A stretch of DNA of 64,000 bases. It comes from Artemia franciscana (lineage: Eukaryota; Arthropoda; Branchiopoda; Anostraca; Artemiidae). The stretch spans positions 9,438,234-9,502,233 of the forward strand of contig NC_088868.1 in the NCBI RefSeq assembly GCF_032884065.1, in the 5' to 3' direction. The position numbers and the translations under genes are program-made. The notes beneath the pieces were generated by a model. That model ran no database searches. It worked only from the letters and a program-made list of their open reading frames with translations, and was not told where the DNA came from. Positions 11,091 through 26,200 of the stretch are shown here, piece after piece (position 1 is the stretch's first letter; each line of letters starts with the position of its first letter).

Positions 11091-12061
11091 GTGCATGAAA
11101 ATCTAGTGTTTCGTAAAAATTTAACTCTATTTTAAAATTTTTTTCTGTTAATTACAAAAGGTCATCAATCTCTTTTAAAATTAGCCTTTAAACAGTTCTC
11201 TATGATTTTCCAGTGCCCCGCTAGCAATGGCGAAAAAAAGATGCCGTCGATCCAGAATAACGTAGTTGAAGCAAATTTTCATGTTTTTCAAGCCAATGGA
11301 TCTTCTTATTTATTCAAGCAAAGGAGCTGAACATTTCCTACCCAGGGGTTTTGGAGAAGGCGATTCTAATAGTATAATTTGCGTTTTGATCTGAGTCTAT
11401 TTGTAGGAACTATGGGCTCTATGATTTCTTAATATGGGACGTGATCATACAAAAATGTAGCTTTTTGTAAAAAATGATTCTATTTTTGAAAACTATTAAT
11501 TTAATTACAAATATTTAATTAAATATTTATATTTAATTTAATTATATTTATTTCAAAATTATATTTATTAATTATAATTAATAATAATTAATTAATAATT
11601 TAGTAATTAATTAATAATTAATTAATTATTATTTATTAATTATATTTAATTATAATTATATTTAATAAATACTATATATTTAATTATATTTAATTAATAT
11701 TTAATTTAATTACAAATATTTAATTACAAAGGGCACTAAATGGAGCAATTTTGTTGCAAATGAGCCATTAAAGAACTCTATGATTTTCCAGCGCCCTGCA
11801 AGCTGCAACGAAAAAAACGGAAAAATTAAAGATGCCGTTTATGCAGAATATATCATGCTTGGAGCTACTTTCCTTATTTTTTCAAGTCAATGAATTTTCC
11901 TCGTTATTCAAGCCAATTTACAGTTAATTTCCTATATAGCAGATATCGGATAAGGCGGTTCTAATAGTGTACTTCATTTTTTGATCTGACCCTAGTTTTA
12001 CGAGTTACGGGTAGCTGTATTTCTTACTATGGGACATGATTGTCTCTAACTAGGTTGCTAG
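11091..12061. repeat. Inverted ~400-bp units with AT core, right copy
   Basis: Copy of 3236-4202, including the TTAAT/AATTA low-complexity core at about 11500-11730. It supplies the stop codon and presumed 3' UTR of the adjoining finger gene, as in the left copy. Confidence 0.7.
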
Positions 12062-13658
<1,597 letters not shown>

Positions 13659-14593
13659 CTTTGAGGGTTCAAATTTGTAAGCTTAACCACGTATCAAGTT
13701 GTTTTTATTAAACAATAAAATAAACTAATTTAAATTTTCCAGGTATTTTAGAGTTTTAACTAAAACATTAAAATTATTGCTCAGTCGCCATAAATATTTT
13801 TGTAGTTTACATAATAACTTCAGCCATTATAAACTGAATTAATTTTTTTCATGTCTTAAAAAGACATTGCGTGTACCTTAAACAAAAGAAATTCAGTAAT
13901 GATGTTTTTGGAATATGAAATGAAAATGGTATGTGTATGCTGCTCGAGATTTTTTTCTTTTAGAATAACGACATTTGTAGACGTGTTTTTCATATTTAAA
14001 GCGCTTTTTGAACTTTTGGTAACTATGGACTGCGGTTCGCCTTTTACTAGGTTGCAGCTAGAGCTGCAGCCATGATTATCTGAAGGATTACATTATCTCT
14101 AGAGAAATCCTTAGGAATTAAACTTGGAGCAAATTTTGGAGATTAATAACTTATAGTGAATGTATTTTATACTTTTTGTTTTGGCTTTTTTTCTTTTAGT
14201 TCTTAGTTGTAGGCTATATATTTTTTTGACAAATTATTTTTCGAAGAAGAAATTGCAGTAGAAACTTGTATAAAGTAAGAAGTGAATGAAGAAAAATATT
14301 GTATTTCATTTTTTTTCAAAATTGCATAAAACTGAGAAAAGTATCTAACCAATCGAAACAATTACTTGGAAACACATAACTACAGAAAAAACATAGATAG
14401 TATCATAGAATATAACTTTTGGTTTTGGTTACTATGTAGGAAGAACTTCAGAAAAGATAAAGCACTACAGAAAAAATATGGATAGTATAGATAGTAAAAT
14501 ATGACTTCTGGTTTTGGTTACTATGGGCTCCAGTTTGCGTTCTACTAGGTTGTAGATATAGCTGTAGCCATAAATTTATAATTTCTCTACACA
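13659..14593. other. Upstream region of the second zinc-finger gene
   Basis: Near-identical copy of 5634-6568, so the duplication carried the presumed promoter with the gene. No further exon is seen. Confidence 0.4.
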
Positions 14594-15735
14594 TCCCAAA
14601 GAAAAAACACACTGAAAGAAAAAATCTCTTGAAGTAGTATGTAATACCTACGTGTACATCGTCATTACAGAACGTCCCACGTTTGTGTCCTCACTTACTA
14701 GCGGGGATCCCCCACAGGCCCCTGAAGTCCAGCATGTCACGCGAGATCGCGTCATCCTTAGCATAAGGAATCACTTCACTATTGCATAACAACTAAAGAA
14801 GTCCTGAAAAGTATTGAAGAAAAATGTCTTGAAACGTCTTAAAGAATGTCTCGAAGAAAATTCTTAAAACGGCTTGAAATGTCTTGAAAAACGTCTTAAA
14901 GAGTTCCACCTTTCTTCAATTCACTGTTCCTTTGCTTATATTTTATCCTTTATATGCTCTTTTCACTTTTCGTTTTTTCTCTTGTTGTGTTTCAACTGCT
15001 TTTTCTACGTTTTAATAATGCTTGTAAATATGTTTAATTACTAAAAGTTGTATGCTCCAAAGCTTTTATTCTTTATATTACTTGTTCCAAGGTATAACTT
15101 TAGTACATGATCATTTACGCAGTGAAATATCTAATGCCAATGCTATATAACATCTGCTATGTATCTTAGCCTGTCTAGGTCACACTAGAAAATTAATAAC
15201 GCTTTATAAACCAGGTGCATCTGATAGAACAAAAATCAATAGCATTGGGATGCTCGTGTGCTCTCGTTTGGAAAGGGTTGGAAACATGCCCACAATTTAA
15301 TTGCTCTAGTAAGTGGGACAGGGGATTATTCTTCCATCCAATAGGTTATTATTTAGATAGTATCCTCCCAATCATGGTATTATAAAGGTTTTCATAGTCC
15401 ACATGTTTAGGGCTCCATTCCATGGCAGCCCTGTCCCTTTCGAGTCCTAATGCAGACGGAAAAAAATCACTAAAGGTTCTATGAAAAAAATGTTATAGAA
15501 GAAAGTGAAATCTTAAAAAAAGCCTTGAAAAAAGGTGAAATCCCGAAGGAAAAAACCTTGAAAGAAAAAATCTCTTGAAGTATTATGTAACACCCACGCG
15601 TACATCTTCATTACCTAACATCCCACGTGTGTGTCGTCCTCACTTACAAGTGGGGAATCCCCCACAGGCCCCTAAAGTATATCATGTCACGAGAGATCGC
15701 GTCATCCTTAGCATAAGTAAGAGCATTAGATTAAG
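14594..15735. repeat. About 0.85-0.95 kb tandem unit
   Basis: The block AATCTCTTGAAGTA-TATGTAA ... GGGGATCCCCCACAGGCCCC ... CGCGTCATCCTTAGCATAAG appears at 14615-14768 and again at 15563-15716. The arm at 57102 onward shows the same unit three times, the last incomplete. About 14815-14905 holds short AAACGTCTTGAAA-type repeats. No gene is seen. Confidence 0.7.
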
Positions 15736-17145
15736 GAATTCTAGTAGAATTTCAACCTGGTTACAAAGAGCCACTTTTTTTTTATTTCTTGTAGGCCTTT
15801 TTGCTTTTTCTTTCTTGTGGTATTTATTTCTTTTTGATTTTATTCATTACTGTGATTTTTGATATGCAATTGGTAAGAGTAAACTTTGAAAGCTGTTGCA
15901 TTATGAGGATTATGAAACAAATAATAAAAGTTTTTCTGAAATGTACATATTTTGGTACTCTATATGATGATGCTTCTGATACTTTCATCCGACATTGATA
16001 GGGTGTATAAACTGTATATGAATCAGACTAGGCACTTAACTTGGAAACTAATTAATAGGTCAGCAAGATATATTTTCTTAGTCACTTTGTATTTTTATCT
16101 TTTTGAGAGTTTCTTCGATGGAAGTAGATAGTTTTAGGACCATTTTTTTTTCTGTCCTTTTTGAGAATGGTTTTTAACCTCGATTGGGAACCATTCTTTT
16201 TTTTACAAGGGAATCTTGTATCAATGATTCATGCCATTAGGGGTTTTTGCAACTTTTTGTAATGATTCTGCTTTTAAACAAAGATTTCTCTCTCAAGGAA
16301 TTGTAAACCTGATTTACATCTATTGTTTTTTTCTTTGTATTGTATTGTATCAGATTAACGACGCTTCTTGACTACTAAGGTCCCTGCGTCGGCCCTGCAG
16401 TGCATTGCTGCAGCATGATTCGATCTCTGGGTCCCTTATTACCAAGCTAAGGTCAAACCCACTGCGCCACCACAGGACTTTTTTTTTTGCAACAATTGAA
16501 AACTATTTTCAAATGCTCAAAGATAGCTTTCAAGCTATTGGTACTCTCAAATCTAAATCCAGTTCCCGATTTTTAGGTCCCCAATATTGTCAACAAAATA
16601 TTTACAGCAACTCTAGGTTCATAATTTTGTCATCGTTGCTGCTTTTTATATGGAATTTAAAATATCAACCCAGATAAAAACGTTTTCAAAAAAAAAAAAA
16701 AAAAAACGGGATCTTTTGGTAGTAAATTTTGGGATTTTGTTAATTTGTCAATGTTAACCCTGCCATAATTCATTCATGATTAATGGGATTCTCTAAGTAT
16801 ACTAGAATGAACAAAGGTATACGTTAGGGGGGAATTAGTAGTGATGCTAAATTTAGTATCTGACGTTTCAAAGTTGTCATGTTTTGATGGATTTTTTTTT
16901 CGTATGGGAGAGGTGTCTCTGCTAAGGCCAGTTAAAAAAATAACTTGAATTTTGAAAAACTTGTCCCTGAAATTGTCTTTTTTTTGTCTTTAGATATTTA
17001 CTTTCAAAATATTCTGATCGCTCTCTCCCCCCCCCCCCACCATCTAAGGGTTGGGCCAGTTTGCTTATTTACTAATATTCAAAAGATTTTTCATCCCTGG
17101 TTTCGAAAAAAGTCTATATTAATTTTTAAATTGCTTGAATTCCAG
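15736..17145. other. Upstream intron of SDS3, unique except for a SINE
   Basis: No coding exon is recognised. An acidic first exon of SDS3, which would have to end in phase 1, was searched for here and not found. The stretch contains a SINE at 16337-16477, a poly-A tract near 16690 and a poly-C tract near 17030. Short open frames at 15575-15998 and 16405-16677 are not conserved as protein. Confidence 0.45.
16337..16477 (-). mobile_element. tRNA-derived SINE
   Basis: Read on the minus strand, TGGCGCAGTGGG (16458-16469) fits an RNA polymerase III A box. GATCGAATC (16417-16425) fits a B box 32 bases further on. The start TCCTGTGGTGGC is tRNA-like, and the tail ends in an ATACAATACAA-type repeat. 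The D-arm to T-arm stretch does not fold as an obvious functional tRNA, so this is a SINE rather than a tRNA gene. The same insertion is present in the other arm, so it predates the inverted duplication. Confidence 0.72.
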
Positions 17146-17212
17146 GTGAAGAGGTGAAAAAGAATGAAAATGAGTGTGAAAAATCTGAAGATTATACTGA
17201 ACTCAAAGAACA
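17146..17212 (+). CDS. Sds3: Sds3 exon A (acidic segment)
   Basis: Acceptor TTCCAG ends at 17145 and donor GTAAGT begins at 17213. It encodes GEEVKKNENECEKSEDYTEL and then KEQ, with both end codons split. It needs a phase-1 exon upstream that is not in the readable sequence to the left. An identical 67-bp copy lies in reverse at 60228-60294. Confidence 0.88.
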
Positions 17213-20200
17213 GTAAGTATTAATTCAAGTCCTTTTAATCAAAGGTATAGTGACATTATTCAACTCCAGGGAGTTTTAGTGATAAGTCGTGGGCTGAAAA
17301 TCCGCCATTGTATTATATTTCTGCATCATCATCCCTTTAAATTTACAGAATTTTTTCCAGTCCTCTTTTGTGGATGATATTTTGTGAATATGTTTTTTAT
17401 TGTAGCTTCCATGATTTTAATTTTACTTTAGAGAAAGGCAAGTGCTTTTGAAGTAAGCTTTATTTCTTTGTTCGTCAAGGCAGCTTACCACAAATACCCC
17501 TAAGAACTCATTGACTACAACTTTTATGTTTGTGCTGAAGTACTTTGACTTTGCAGTGTTACGCCAGCACCATCTAGGATAAGGTAAACAGTGTGAAAAT
17601 TACTCTCACAAGCTGATTGAGCCTAATTCATGTTTCAAGTAAAAAATAATAGCAATTAAAATGGATTCAAATAATAATATACATCCTCTCTTTAAAAATA
17701 GGAAAGAGAAAATGGTTGTGTAAAAAAAATAATATTGACAATGGAGGAATTAAGGTGAAACAGGAAATGAAATCTATTCATAAAGATGTTTGGTTAGAAA
17801 GAGATTGAATTCTCCTGCACATTTCAGTTAGGGTGTAGATTAGGGAATGAATTGTGACTTTTGGGTGTGCTAATCTTTGAACATTAATTTTTAAATAATA
17901 GGGTTTAGAAGATCAGGAAAAATAGAGGTGGTGCAGTACAGATGGCAGTCAAAGTTAGCTTAGTAAAACACAGGTAAATATTGTTCATTCTGTTGTTTAG
18001 CATGATAAAGCAATGAACGACAGGTACACATACAGGGAATTGGTCTTTTGGCATATTGACCTTTTATGAAAATTTCAAAACCAAAATTTATTCCCGTTCT
18101 TAAATTTACCAGTTTGAGAGGCACTTTTCCAACATTGTACTCTGAAAAGGTGGAGCCTTCCCAAGAGACTTTCATATTCAGTTATCAGGAAGATACTTTC
18201 CCAGAAGACTCTTAGACAAGGATTTGTCTAGCACTGATATCATAGCATGAAGTTTGAGAGTAAACATATTTTTTTCATGGTAGAGATCTTTTGCTTGTAA
18301 AATACATTTGCTCAAGCCATGTTACAGGCATGCTTACCAGGAAAATAAAAAAATGACAATTATACGCATGATGGATTGTGTACCTAAGTTAGTTAGTTGA
18401 ATATTATACATTTAAACATAACTTTTATGATTGGCAAACCTTATTGAGATTTAAGGTAGATTTGTTGAATTTAAAAATGTTATAAGCATGGACCAGTATT
18501 TTTTTTCTGTATCTATGCTTAACTCAACATAGAGTATTTGTAGAACATACTTTGGAATAAATTAATTTGGATATGTACTATTAAGTACAAATATATTCAT
18601 TAATCTTGGCCATTTTTTTTTAACAACTTTGGCTAATTCAACTTGTGCATTAGATTTAGATGTTTGTGCAATTTAAGTATGGTTTTGGAGAGTCAAATAT
18701 CATTGGACATATCATATGAGAGCACTGTCCCTAACCTTCATCACGGAAGATATTATATAAGTGAATATACTCTGAATGGTACCAGGCATATGCATCTGGG
18801 GAGCTGTAATTTATCCAGGAAGTTAGGTGTTTTATCAGGAAAGAATGTAAGATTATATCAAATTATATAAACATATATGAAAATAATTGCTGTTTTTACA
18901 GATCCCCCTTGCCAAAGGATTGCCATACTTGTAAGTGCCCTATCCTCCATGGATCAGATTTCAGGGAACCTATATTAGCATCATTAAGTACTACCTAGAG
19001 TTTTAGTAGTATTGAAAGTTGCTTATGCATTAAAAATATTTAGCATTCTTAGTGATTATACTGTTGTAGTTGAGCTGTTTCATCATTTTTATCATTACAA
19101 CATAGACTAATCAACACACAGTTTTAGTAAGTCAAGAAACAGCTTGTTTAGTTGTGTCAGTCTCCTGTGTCTTTGCGATGTAGTGAGTTTGCGAATAATG
19201 ATATATGATGTACTTGGAGGTATGTGATGAGCTCATAGGGCTTTAATATGGCTTTTTCATAGGGCGTAAGCTTTTGAATACATGTTTGGGTGAATTTCAA
19301 AACTGGCATCAAAAATTAAAACCTTCATAGTCATAATGCATAAGGGGTTTCGAATCTTGTACACTCCTTTAGAAATGTGACTTGAGCTTCTTTTGTCATT
19401 AGGAAATTTTCCCCTTCTTTATATCCAGTTAAAATTATAAATTCGATTAACCCTCGAACCGTCAACCGTCTAGGACTAAACGGAAAGCAGATCGTCCTTT
19501 TCTGGGGTGGGAGTATGTCATAAAGGAAATGTGAACTTCCTGGGAGGGTGTAAAGAGGGATGCTTTGATTAGATTGGGGTGGATTTTTAGTTTATGCTTG
19601 AATTACATGTGTGGAATAGCAAATAATATAATTAAAAAATAATATTACGAGTATATTCTAGTCCTTTACGGCTTGTTGGCGATTGATGGTATGTGATGTT
19701 TTGCTTATTTGTGTAAAATAAATAAATATGATCTAATCTAACATAGGATTATTACTTACTTTTGACGGGAATTAAACGCTGCTTCCTTTCACCCGGCATC
19801 CATAATTTCACCAACAGACGTCTTCCACGAGGCACAGTTATGTGCAACGTCTTTGACGAGGTAGAGCCAATTTTTGCGCCAGAGCTGACCAAACAGATGG
19901 AAGCCTCCAACCGGTTCTGCGTCTTTTTTTTACCATTAACCACCAATCTTTCCTCCGGTCTACTGAGAAACGTCTCCAGTTTTCGACCAACTGTGCTTTA
20001 ATAAGGGACTTCGAGATGCACAGGTGGTCTTTGCACCTTAGACAATGTTGCAGCCGCACAGTGACGGGTTACTCATTCATGGCGTTGGATGTGTAGAATC
20101 CGACAGGGGTCTCGTAGACTCTAATTTATGTAAATGGGCTTGTGTTTCGAAACTTCCCTAGGGATTTAATGAGCTGAGCGAATGTGTCAGAGGCTAGTCG

Positions 20201-23200
20201 AATACACCTTTGATATCATGGTCAGGCACCCTCTCACTACGAATCGTCAAGGGATTCAAGGTATTCTCCAACTTGCTGCATGCTCCTACTAGCCAGGGAA
20301 ATAGGTGGGATCTAATATAGGTCAAGAAAATTAAAAAGAAAAGGACAGAAAGAAGCAAGATTTTATTATATTAATTTTTAAAAGAGGATATTTTAGCTAT
20401 ACAAGTTCGATATGATAATAATACAAATAAAAGTTGACGTATTATTTTCTTAAAGCGTACCCAGATTTTTTGTTTTAGTTGGCTTGTTGGAAAATCTTTT
20501 TTTTTTTGCTGTTGTGTATCTTGTGCTTCATTTCATTATGTTTCTCTTTTCTTTTTTCCTCTTTTTCTTTATTTTCTGTTACTCCACTTGTTAAGTAATA
20601 TTTAAAACGGAGAAATAAATCTCATTGATTCATAATACATTCAATCATTAGATTAGATTCCCTTTGAGAAGTTTTGTCAGTAGTTCTCAATAGGTTTTAC
20701 CCTTAGTCCTGCAAAATCTGAACATGGTGCAGTGAACATGGCTGCTGCAGTGGTGTCATGAAAATTTAGAGGGATGCAAAATGTGTTTTTAAAAATATAG
20801 GGGGGGGGGAATTTGCTTGTTTTTGTATTTTTTCTAATGAAAATACAAAAATAAGGCATTTTCAATGAAAATACCATAAAAGAGGTACTTTTAGAAATCT
20901 AGAGAGTTTGGCAAAAATCTAGGATGGGATATATCCCCTCCGAATTTGTCGTTATTTCAATTTTTATAATGAAAATATCAAAAGGTTTTGTTTCAATAAA
21001 ACTACCACAAAAAGGTACTCTTTGAAATCGACCGGGCTGGGAAAAATCTAGGTGGGGAGCACAAGCCCTCTTCTGCCCTCTCTTCAAATTGACACCAGTA
21101 ATATTTTCTGTTTATCGATGGACACATAGAGCTTTACATCTTTTTATGGATGGATATTTTTAACGAAGAAGGGAGAAAATTTCCTGGATATAGAGGAAGA
21201 TTTGAATTGCAAACGAGTTGTTTCATGTATTTAGCAGTATTTGTTTAAATCTATTTTAAATATAAATAGTGGTTGATGCTCTGGGCATTTTTTGGATATC
21301 AGGTTTCCAATGAGTATAATGACATTGAAGATTCATTAATAATCCCTTTTGTTCTATTTTAGGATATACCAGGACAAGCTGGCATATCTGTATCAGCAGC
21401 TGCAACAGCTTGAGCATGAATCACTACCAGAATACTGTAAAAAACTGAAGAAGTTAGAAACTTTACTGAGGGAACGGCTAATACTCAATGATGTGTGGAA
21501 AGAGATTGAGTTGGAGGTGATTGAAAGAGAGTATGTATCTGAAAGGAGAGCTGCTGTCAGAGAGTTTGAAGAGAAGAAGGCGGAGCTAAGGGAGAATCTG
21601 ATAGCGGACTTCGAGGAAAGGAAGAGAATGATTGAGAATGAACATTTGACTATTGAATTGATGGGAGATTCTATGGAGGTTAGAGTCCCTGCTCTTTTTA
21701 GTCTTAATGGCCAAGTAAATAATGTTGAACAGCTTCTATGATCACAATATGCGATAACTATGTTACTGATATTTCAATGCATTTAAGAAATGAGGTTTTA
21801 ATTCGGGCCGTAGGCAAGGTATGTCTTTTGTTATATAACTTAAATTATATTTGACTATTGAATTGATGGAGGATTCTATGGAGGTTCGAGTCCCTGCTTT
21901 TTTTTTTAGTTTCAGTGGCCAAATAAATAATTGTAATCAGCTTCCATGATCGTAATTTGGGATAATTAAAGTACTGATATTTCAATGCATTTAAGAAATG
22001 AGGTTGTAATTTGGGCCGTAGGCAAGGTATGTCGAATCGCTCCGACAAGTTGTTCTTTTGTTTCATCGCTATATCACTGATTCTCCTTGAAACTGAATCA
22101 TTTGATAATGGAATTGTTTAAATTCTTTTTGCCTCTTTCTCTCCAAACAAGTAAGAAACAATTTCTGCTGCGGGTAAGAGAATTAGATTTTCGCTAGTAG
22201 TATGGTTTTTACCAGCCTTTGCAATCAAATGACTAACTTTGTAAGAAGATTTTACAGCACTGTCATTTTGTTCTGCACCAGAAAACTGTTTTATGGTGTT
22301 TTTTCTACTTTTAAGATCTTCCGAAAGATATTCAAAGTAATGTAACTCCTTTTTTACTAAATTCTCATGCTTGCTTTCAAAATGACGTTTTAAAAGAGAA
22401 GGTCTTATATTTTATTATGTAAATTATTTACATTATATTATATTGTATTATATTATTTTATTAATAATTGTTTTATATTATTATAAAATTTTTATTATTA
22501 TTATTATATTATTTATTATTATATTATTTAATTTAAATTATTATTTTATATTTTAATTATTATTTATTAATATTATTTTATATTCATAATAATTTATATT
22601 ATTTATTATTTATATTATATTTTGATAAAGTTTTAGAGCAAACAACGCATTGTGGATTAGGCTCGTCTGAGCTTCCAGTCCAAGCAAAATCTACTTTTAA
22701 GTACTGCTCGTCATATTTTCAGTTTTTACTTTTAGTTTCCTTTGCCAGTTTTTCGTTTTTGTTTTCCTTGGGCTGCTCATTAGTAACAAGACGTTCAGGA
22801 CTACTTTCATTTTGTGAAGCTGATGGCCAAGAACCTTGATTCAGATCTTCATGAGGCCTTTTCTTCAGGAGCCATTTATCCGTTGTTAATCTTTATGAAA
22901 AAATTTACTTACGTACCTTAATCAATACGCTGACGTACTAGTTGAACAGGATTGAGTGTCCGCAGAATGACACAAAAACAAGAAAATACTAAAAGCGAGC
23001 GTGTAATAACAGGCAATACTACTGCAGCGCAGTGACAGGAGAGACTGGCCGGCCTACACGACCACTCTGATGACTAAGCTTTAGTGGCGCATGCACGTCA
23101 TCAAGTCCCCGCTGAAACTGCCGGAGGGTCAGAAAGGGACAATTCTTTCAACTTTGCCAGTCCTAGAGTTAAGGATTGTTTAATTTTTTTGTTGGCTGGC

Positions 23201-26200
23201 CGCGTACCCCTAAAAAGTTTTGCGTACCCCCGAGGGGTACGCGTACCACAGTTTGAGAACCACCGCTGTAGATAAAATATTGAAGGTAGTTTCAAATTTC
23301 TAAAACCTTTTACAATTTCGATTATAGTGCAATTCTGCATAATTACATAGGTTTATTAGGTTTATTTATTTTTTTTCTGATAAGCAGCAGAAAGTCATAA
23401 TTTTGGGTCATAGCCTTTTGACTCTGGTGTTCCAGAGGGTTCCGCTTTAGAATTACTATTGCTTTTAGTTTATGTGAATGATCTGTCTTTGTCATTCCTT
23501 AGCTTTCAGATCATGCATTATGTTTTTATTAAAAGAAAAATCTTTAATTAATAGCTCCTTGAACGCATGTAGATGATGCTGTTCCTATTTTTAGCTGTAG
23601 CTCTTGTGAAAAAAAACATGAGTTAGAAATTATATTGATTGATACACTGCTATAAGTTTAGTATTGAGTTCTGAATTCTTCTTTTTTTTATAGATCTGCC
23701 CTTGGCTGTTTAAAATTCTTGACGAAAGTTGAACTATTTCACAGAAGGTCAACACGTACGTGAAGCCCCTTTTATAAAATGACATAAATACCTTAAAATA
23801 TTTCATTGTTATTTATAGACAAAGACCATATATTACTTGATTCCAAGTATCCGATTATGCTTTTATCTTAGTAGAATGCACGTAGGTAGATACGTTTAGA
23901 TTCTGTAATTCTTCAGTTGCTGCATCTCTTGTAAGAGCTGTATAAATATGATTTTTTGTTCCCCACAAAGAAAAGACAGATAGACATTGCTCAAAAAATA
24001 TTATTTGGTATTGGATCAAATTAGTATTTCCATTGAAGGTGACCTGGTTACTTTACTTCTGCTGAATCTATCATTATATTCTATTAAAAGCCTGAATATT
24101 TTGGTTTCGCGTTTGGAAGCTTTGATAAAAAAAAAAATAAGAACAGAAAAGAAACTGGAATAAGGAAGAAAATAACATTAATTAAAAAAAGAACGCTGCA
24201 CAACAAAAACAAAACTGCACATATCTGAAGAACTTCTTTTTGAAACGTACCATTGATATCGTTTTTAGGGATCGTTTTAAAACATTTCTCCAGCTAATAA
24301 TCCAATGGTAATTTTATGCGTTAAACTAATACCTCTGGTATTTTTTTTTTTTCTCTATTGGCTTTTAAATATTTGTAAAATCTAAGGAATTGTGTATGTA
24401 ATGTGTAATATGATAGATTTCACAATCACTACCGCATGAACAAAAACTGGGAGCCAATATCTTGAAGTTTCGATAACACAAGATAAGGATAAGTGATTAA
24501 ACAATTGCATCTACTTCCTTGACAAAATAATTGCCGTGCAGCTCATGATGTTGTGCGGTTGTACGTTCCTGACAAAAAATTTTCTGTGCAGCTTTTTTTC
24601 ATGATGTTCAGCATCTGTAGGTTGTCGTTTCTTCTTCAGGTCTGAAGCAACTATTAATGTTTTATGTAAACTATTATTTTTTGCTTTTGCCCTGCTCTTT
24701 TTTTTCTCGTTTTTTCTTTATTCACTTTATTCGTAATTCTTTATTCACTTTACTTTCTTAGTGTTGAGCTGGTTTGTTTTGTATGTTCGTAAGCTTTCAG
24801 TTCATTTGCAATTACTTATAACCATGCTATGGATTTAGAACTCGATTGCAAAGATATGCATTTGTTTCAACTATTCTGTGGAGGCCCTCCTGCTTTGTTT
24901 CTCTTATTTCTCTCTCGGCCTCCCTCCCTTCTTCGAACTCTTTCTTTCTATCTCTTTTTAATAGTCATAATTACATATGTTGAGACTAGTTAAGAAAATC
25001 GAAAGGTATGTGGCAAAAATGTTCCGTGGAGTCATTGAGCGAGAATTTTATGTGTTAAACTAATACCTCTGTGGTAATTTTTTCTCTATTGCCTCTTAAA
25101 TATTTGTAAAACCTAAGGAACTGGGTTCAAAGTTATTCCGAAAAGTAATCCCTTACCCCAAAAGTAGAAATTTGTTTAAATAAGGTGGTACATTCATGGC
25201 TTAGGATTTTCTGTATAATAACGTCTATTTATTAACATTGTTCACTTAATAATTATGTTTCTTATTTGAGAAGGTGAAGCCTGTAATAACAAGAAAGCTT
25301 CGAAGACGTCCAAATGAGCCCTTGCCTATTGCGGAGAAGCGGCAGAAAACGGCTCCAACGAAGCTGAATACTTTAATGGATGAAGGGGAAGCAGCAGAAG
25401 ATCTTAAAGCAATCCAGAAAGGAAAGCCACCACTCATGCAATATCAAAATAAAAAGAATGGTAAGTAGATGTCACTGTAGAGAAATACGAACGGTACGAT
25501 CATCTCCTTATCTCGACTATTAGACAAAGCCCGGACCGGGATGCTGCTCCTCCGGAGAACATATAAACCAAGAAAAACATAAGCGACATTAGACTTTTTC
25601 ATGGGAAGGCACGCGTGTGGAATTGGTATTCACAGCCTGGAGAACAGGAAGAGAAATTAGAGGAAACGAGTGACTAGGGGATAAAGAAGAATGAAGAGAT
25701 CAAAACGTTGAAAAGATAAAAACAAAAAAGGAAAATAATTGGTATGACTGTAATAATGCAAAAGGTAAAAATAACATTGGTTTGAGAATGGACAGAAAAA
25801 CAAAGAATGAATTTATAAGGATACTCAAGGTAAAAATAAAAAATAAATTTTATTTGAACAATGCCAAAACGTGATGACATTTGATTAGGAATTTTGGCGC
25901 TTCGCATTGATCTTTCAGTTTCGTAGTTTTATTAATTTTTTCTCAGAGGGATATTATGTGGTCGGCAAGAATGCAAACTCGCAGCTAAATTAAATTTAGT
26001 ATGTCCAATCACAAACTGAATATGATTGTCCCAGACGCCGAGGAATTATTGCTATCCAAACTGAAAAGCTTGAAAATATTCAGAAGCAGTAGGGGTAAAT
26101 ACCAAATCCTGTGAAGACAGCCTGTAGTCACTGAGGCTTCAGAAACTATCTGAAAGGGCCCACCATCATATGATACGTTTTGGGAAAAATGCCAAAATTC

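Larger units (their letters stand above)
14594..20318 (+). repeat. Left arm of a large inverted duplication
   Basis: Runs antiparallel to 57102-62716. Matching landmarks: 20318 with 57102, the SDS3 exon 17146-17212 with 60228-60294, the SINE 16337-16477 with 60951-61093, and the AGGGGCCTGTGGGGGAT block near 14703 with 62590. Coordinate sums stay near 77420-77440 and drop by about 130 beyond 15040, because the left arm has extra sequence at about 14905-15040. Identity is high, perhaps 96-98 percent by eye, with many short indels. Spacer between arms is about 36.8 kb including an N gap. Confidence 0.92.

Noticed and set aside
16337-16477. Functional tRNA gene
   Set aside because: A and B boxes are present, but the remaining arms do not pair as a cloverleaf and there is a SINE-type tail.
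23084-23340. Short antiparallel frames near 23.1-23.3 kb
   Set aside because: They fall on the terminal and subterminal repeats of the hAT relic.
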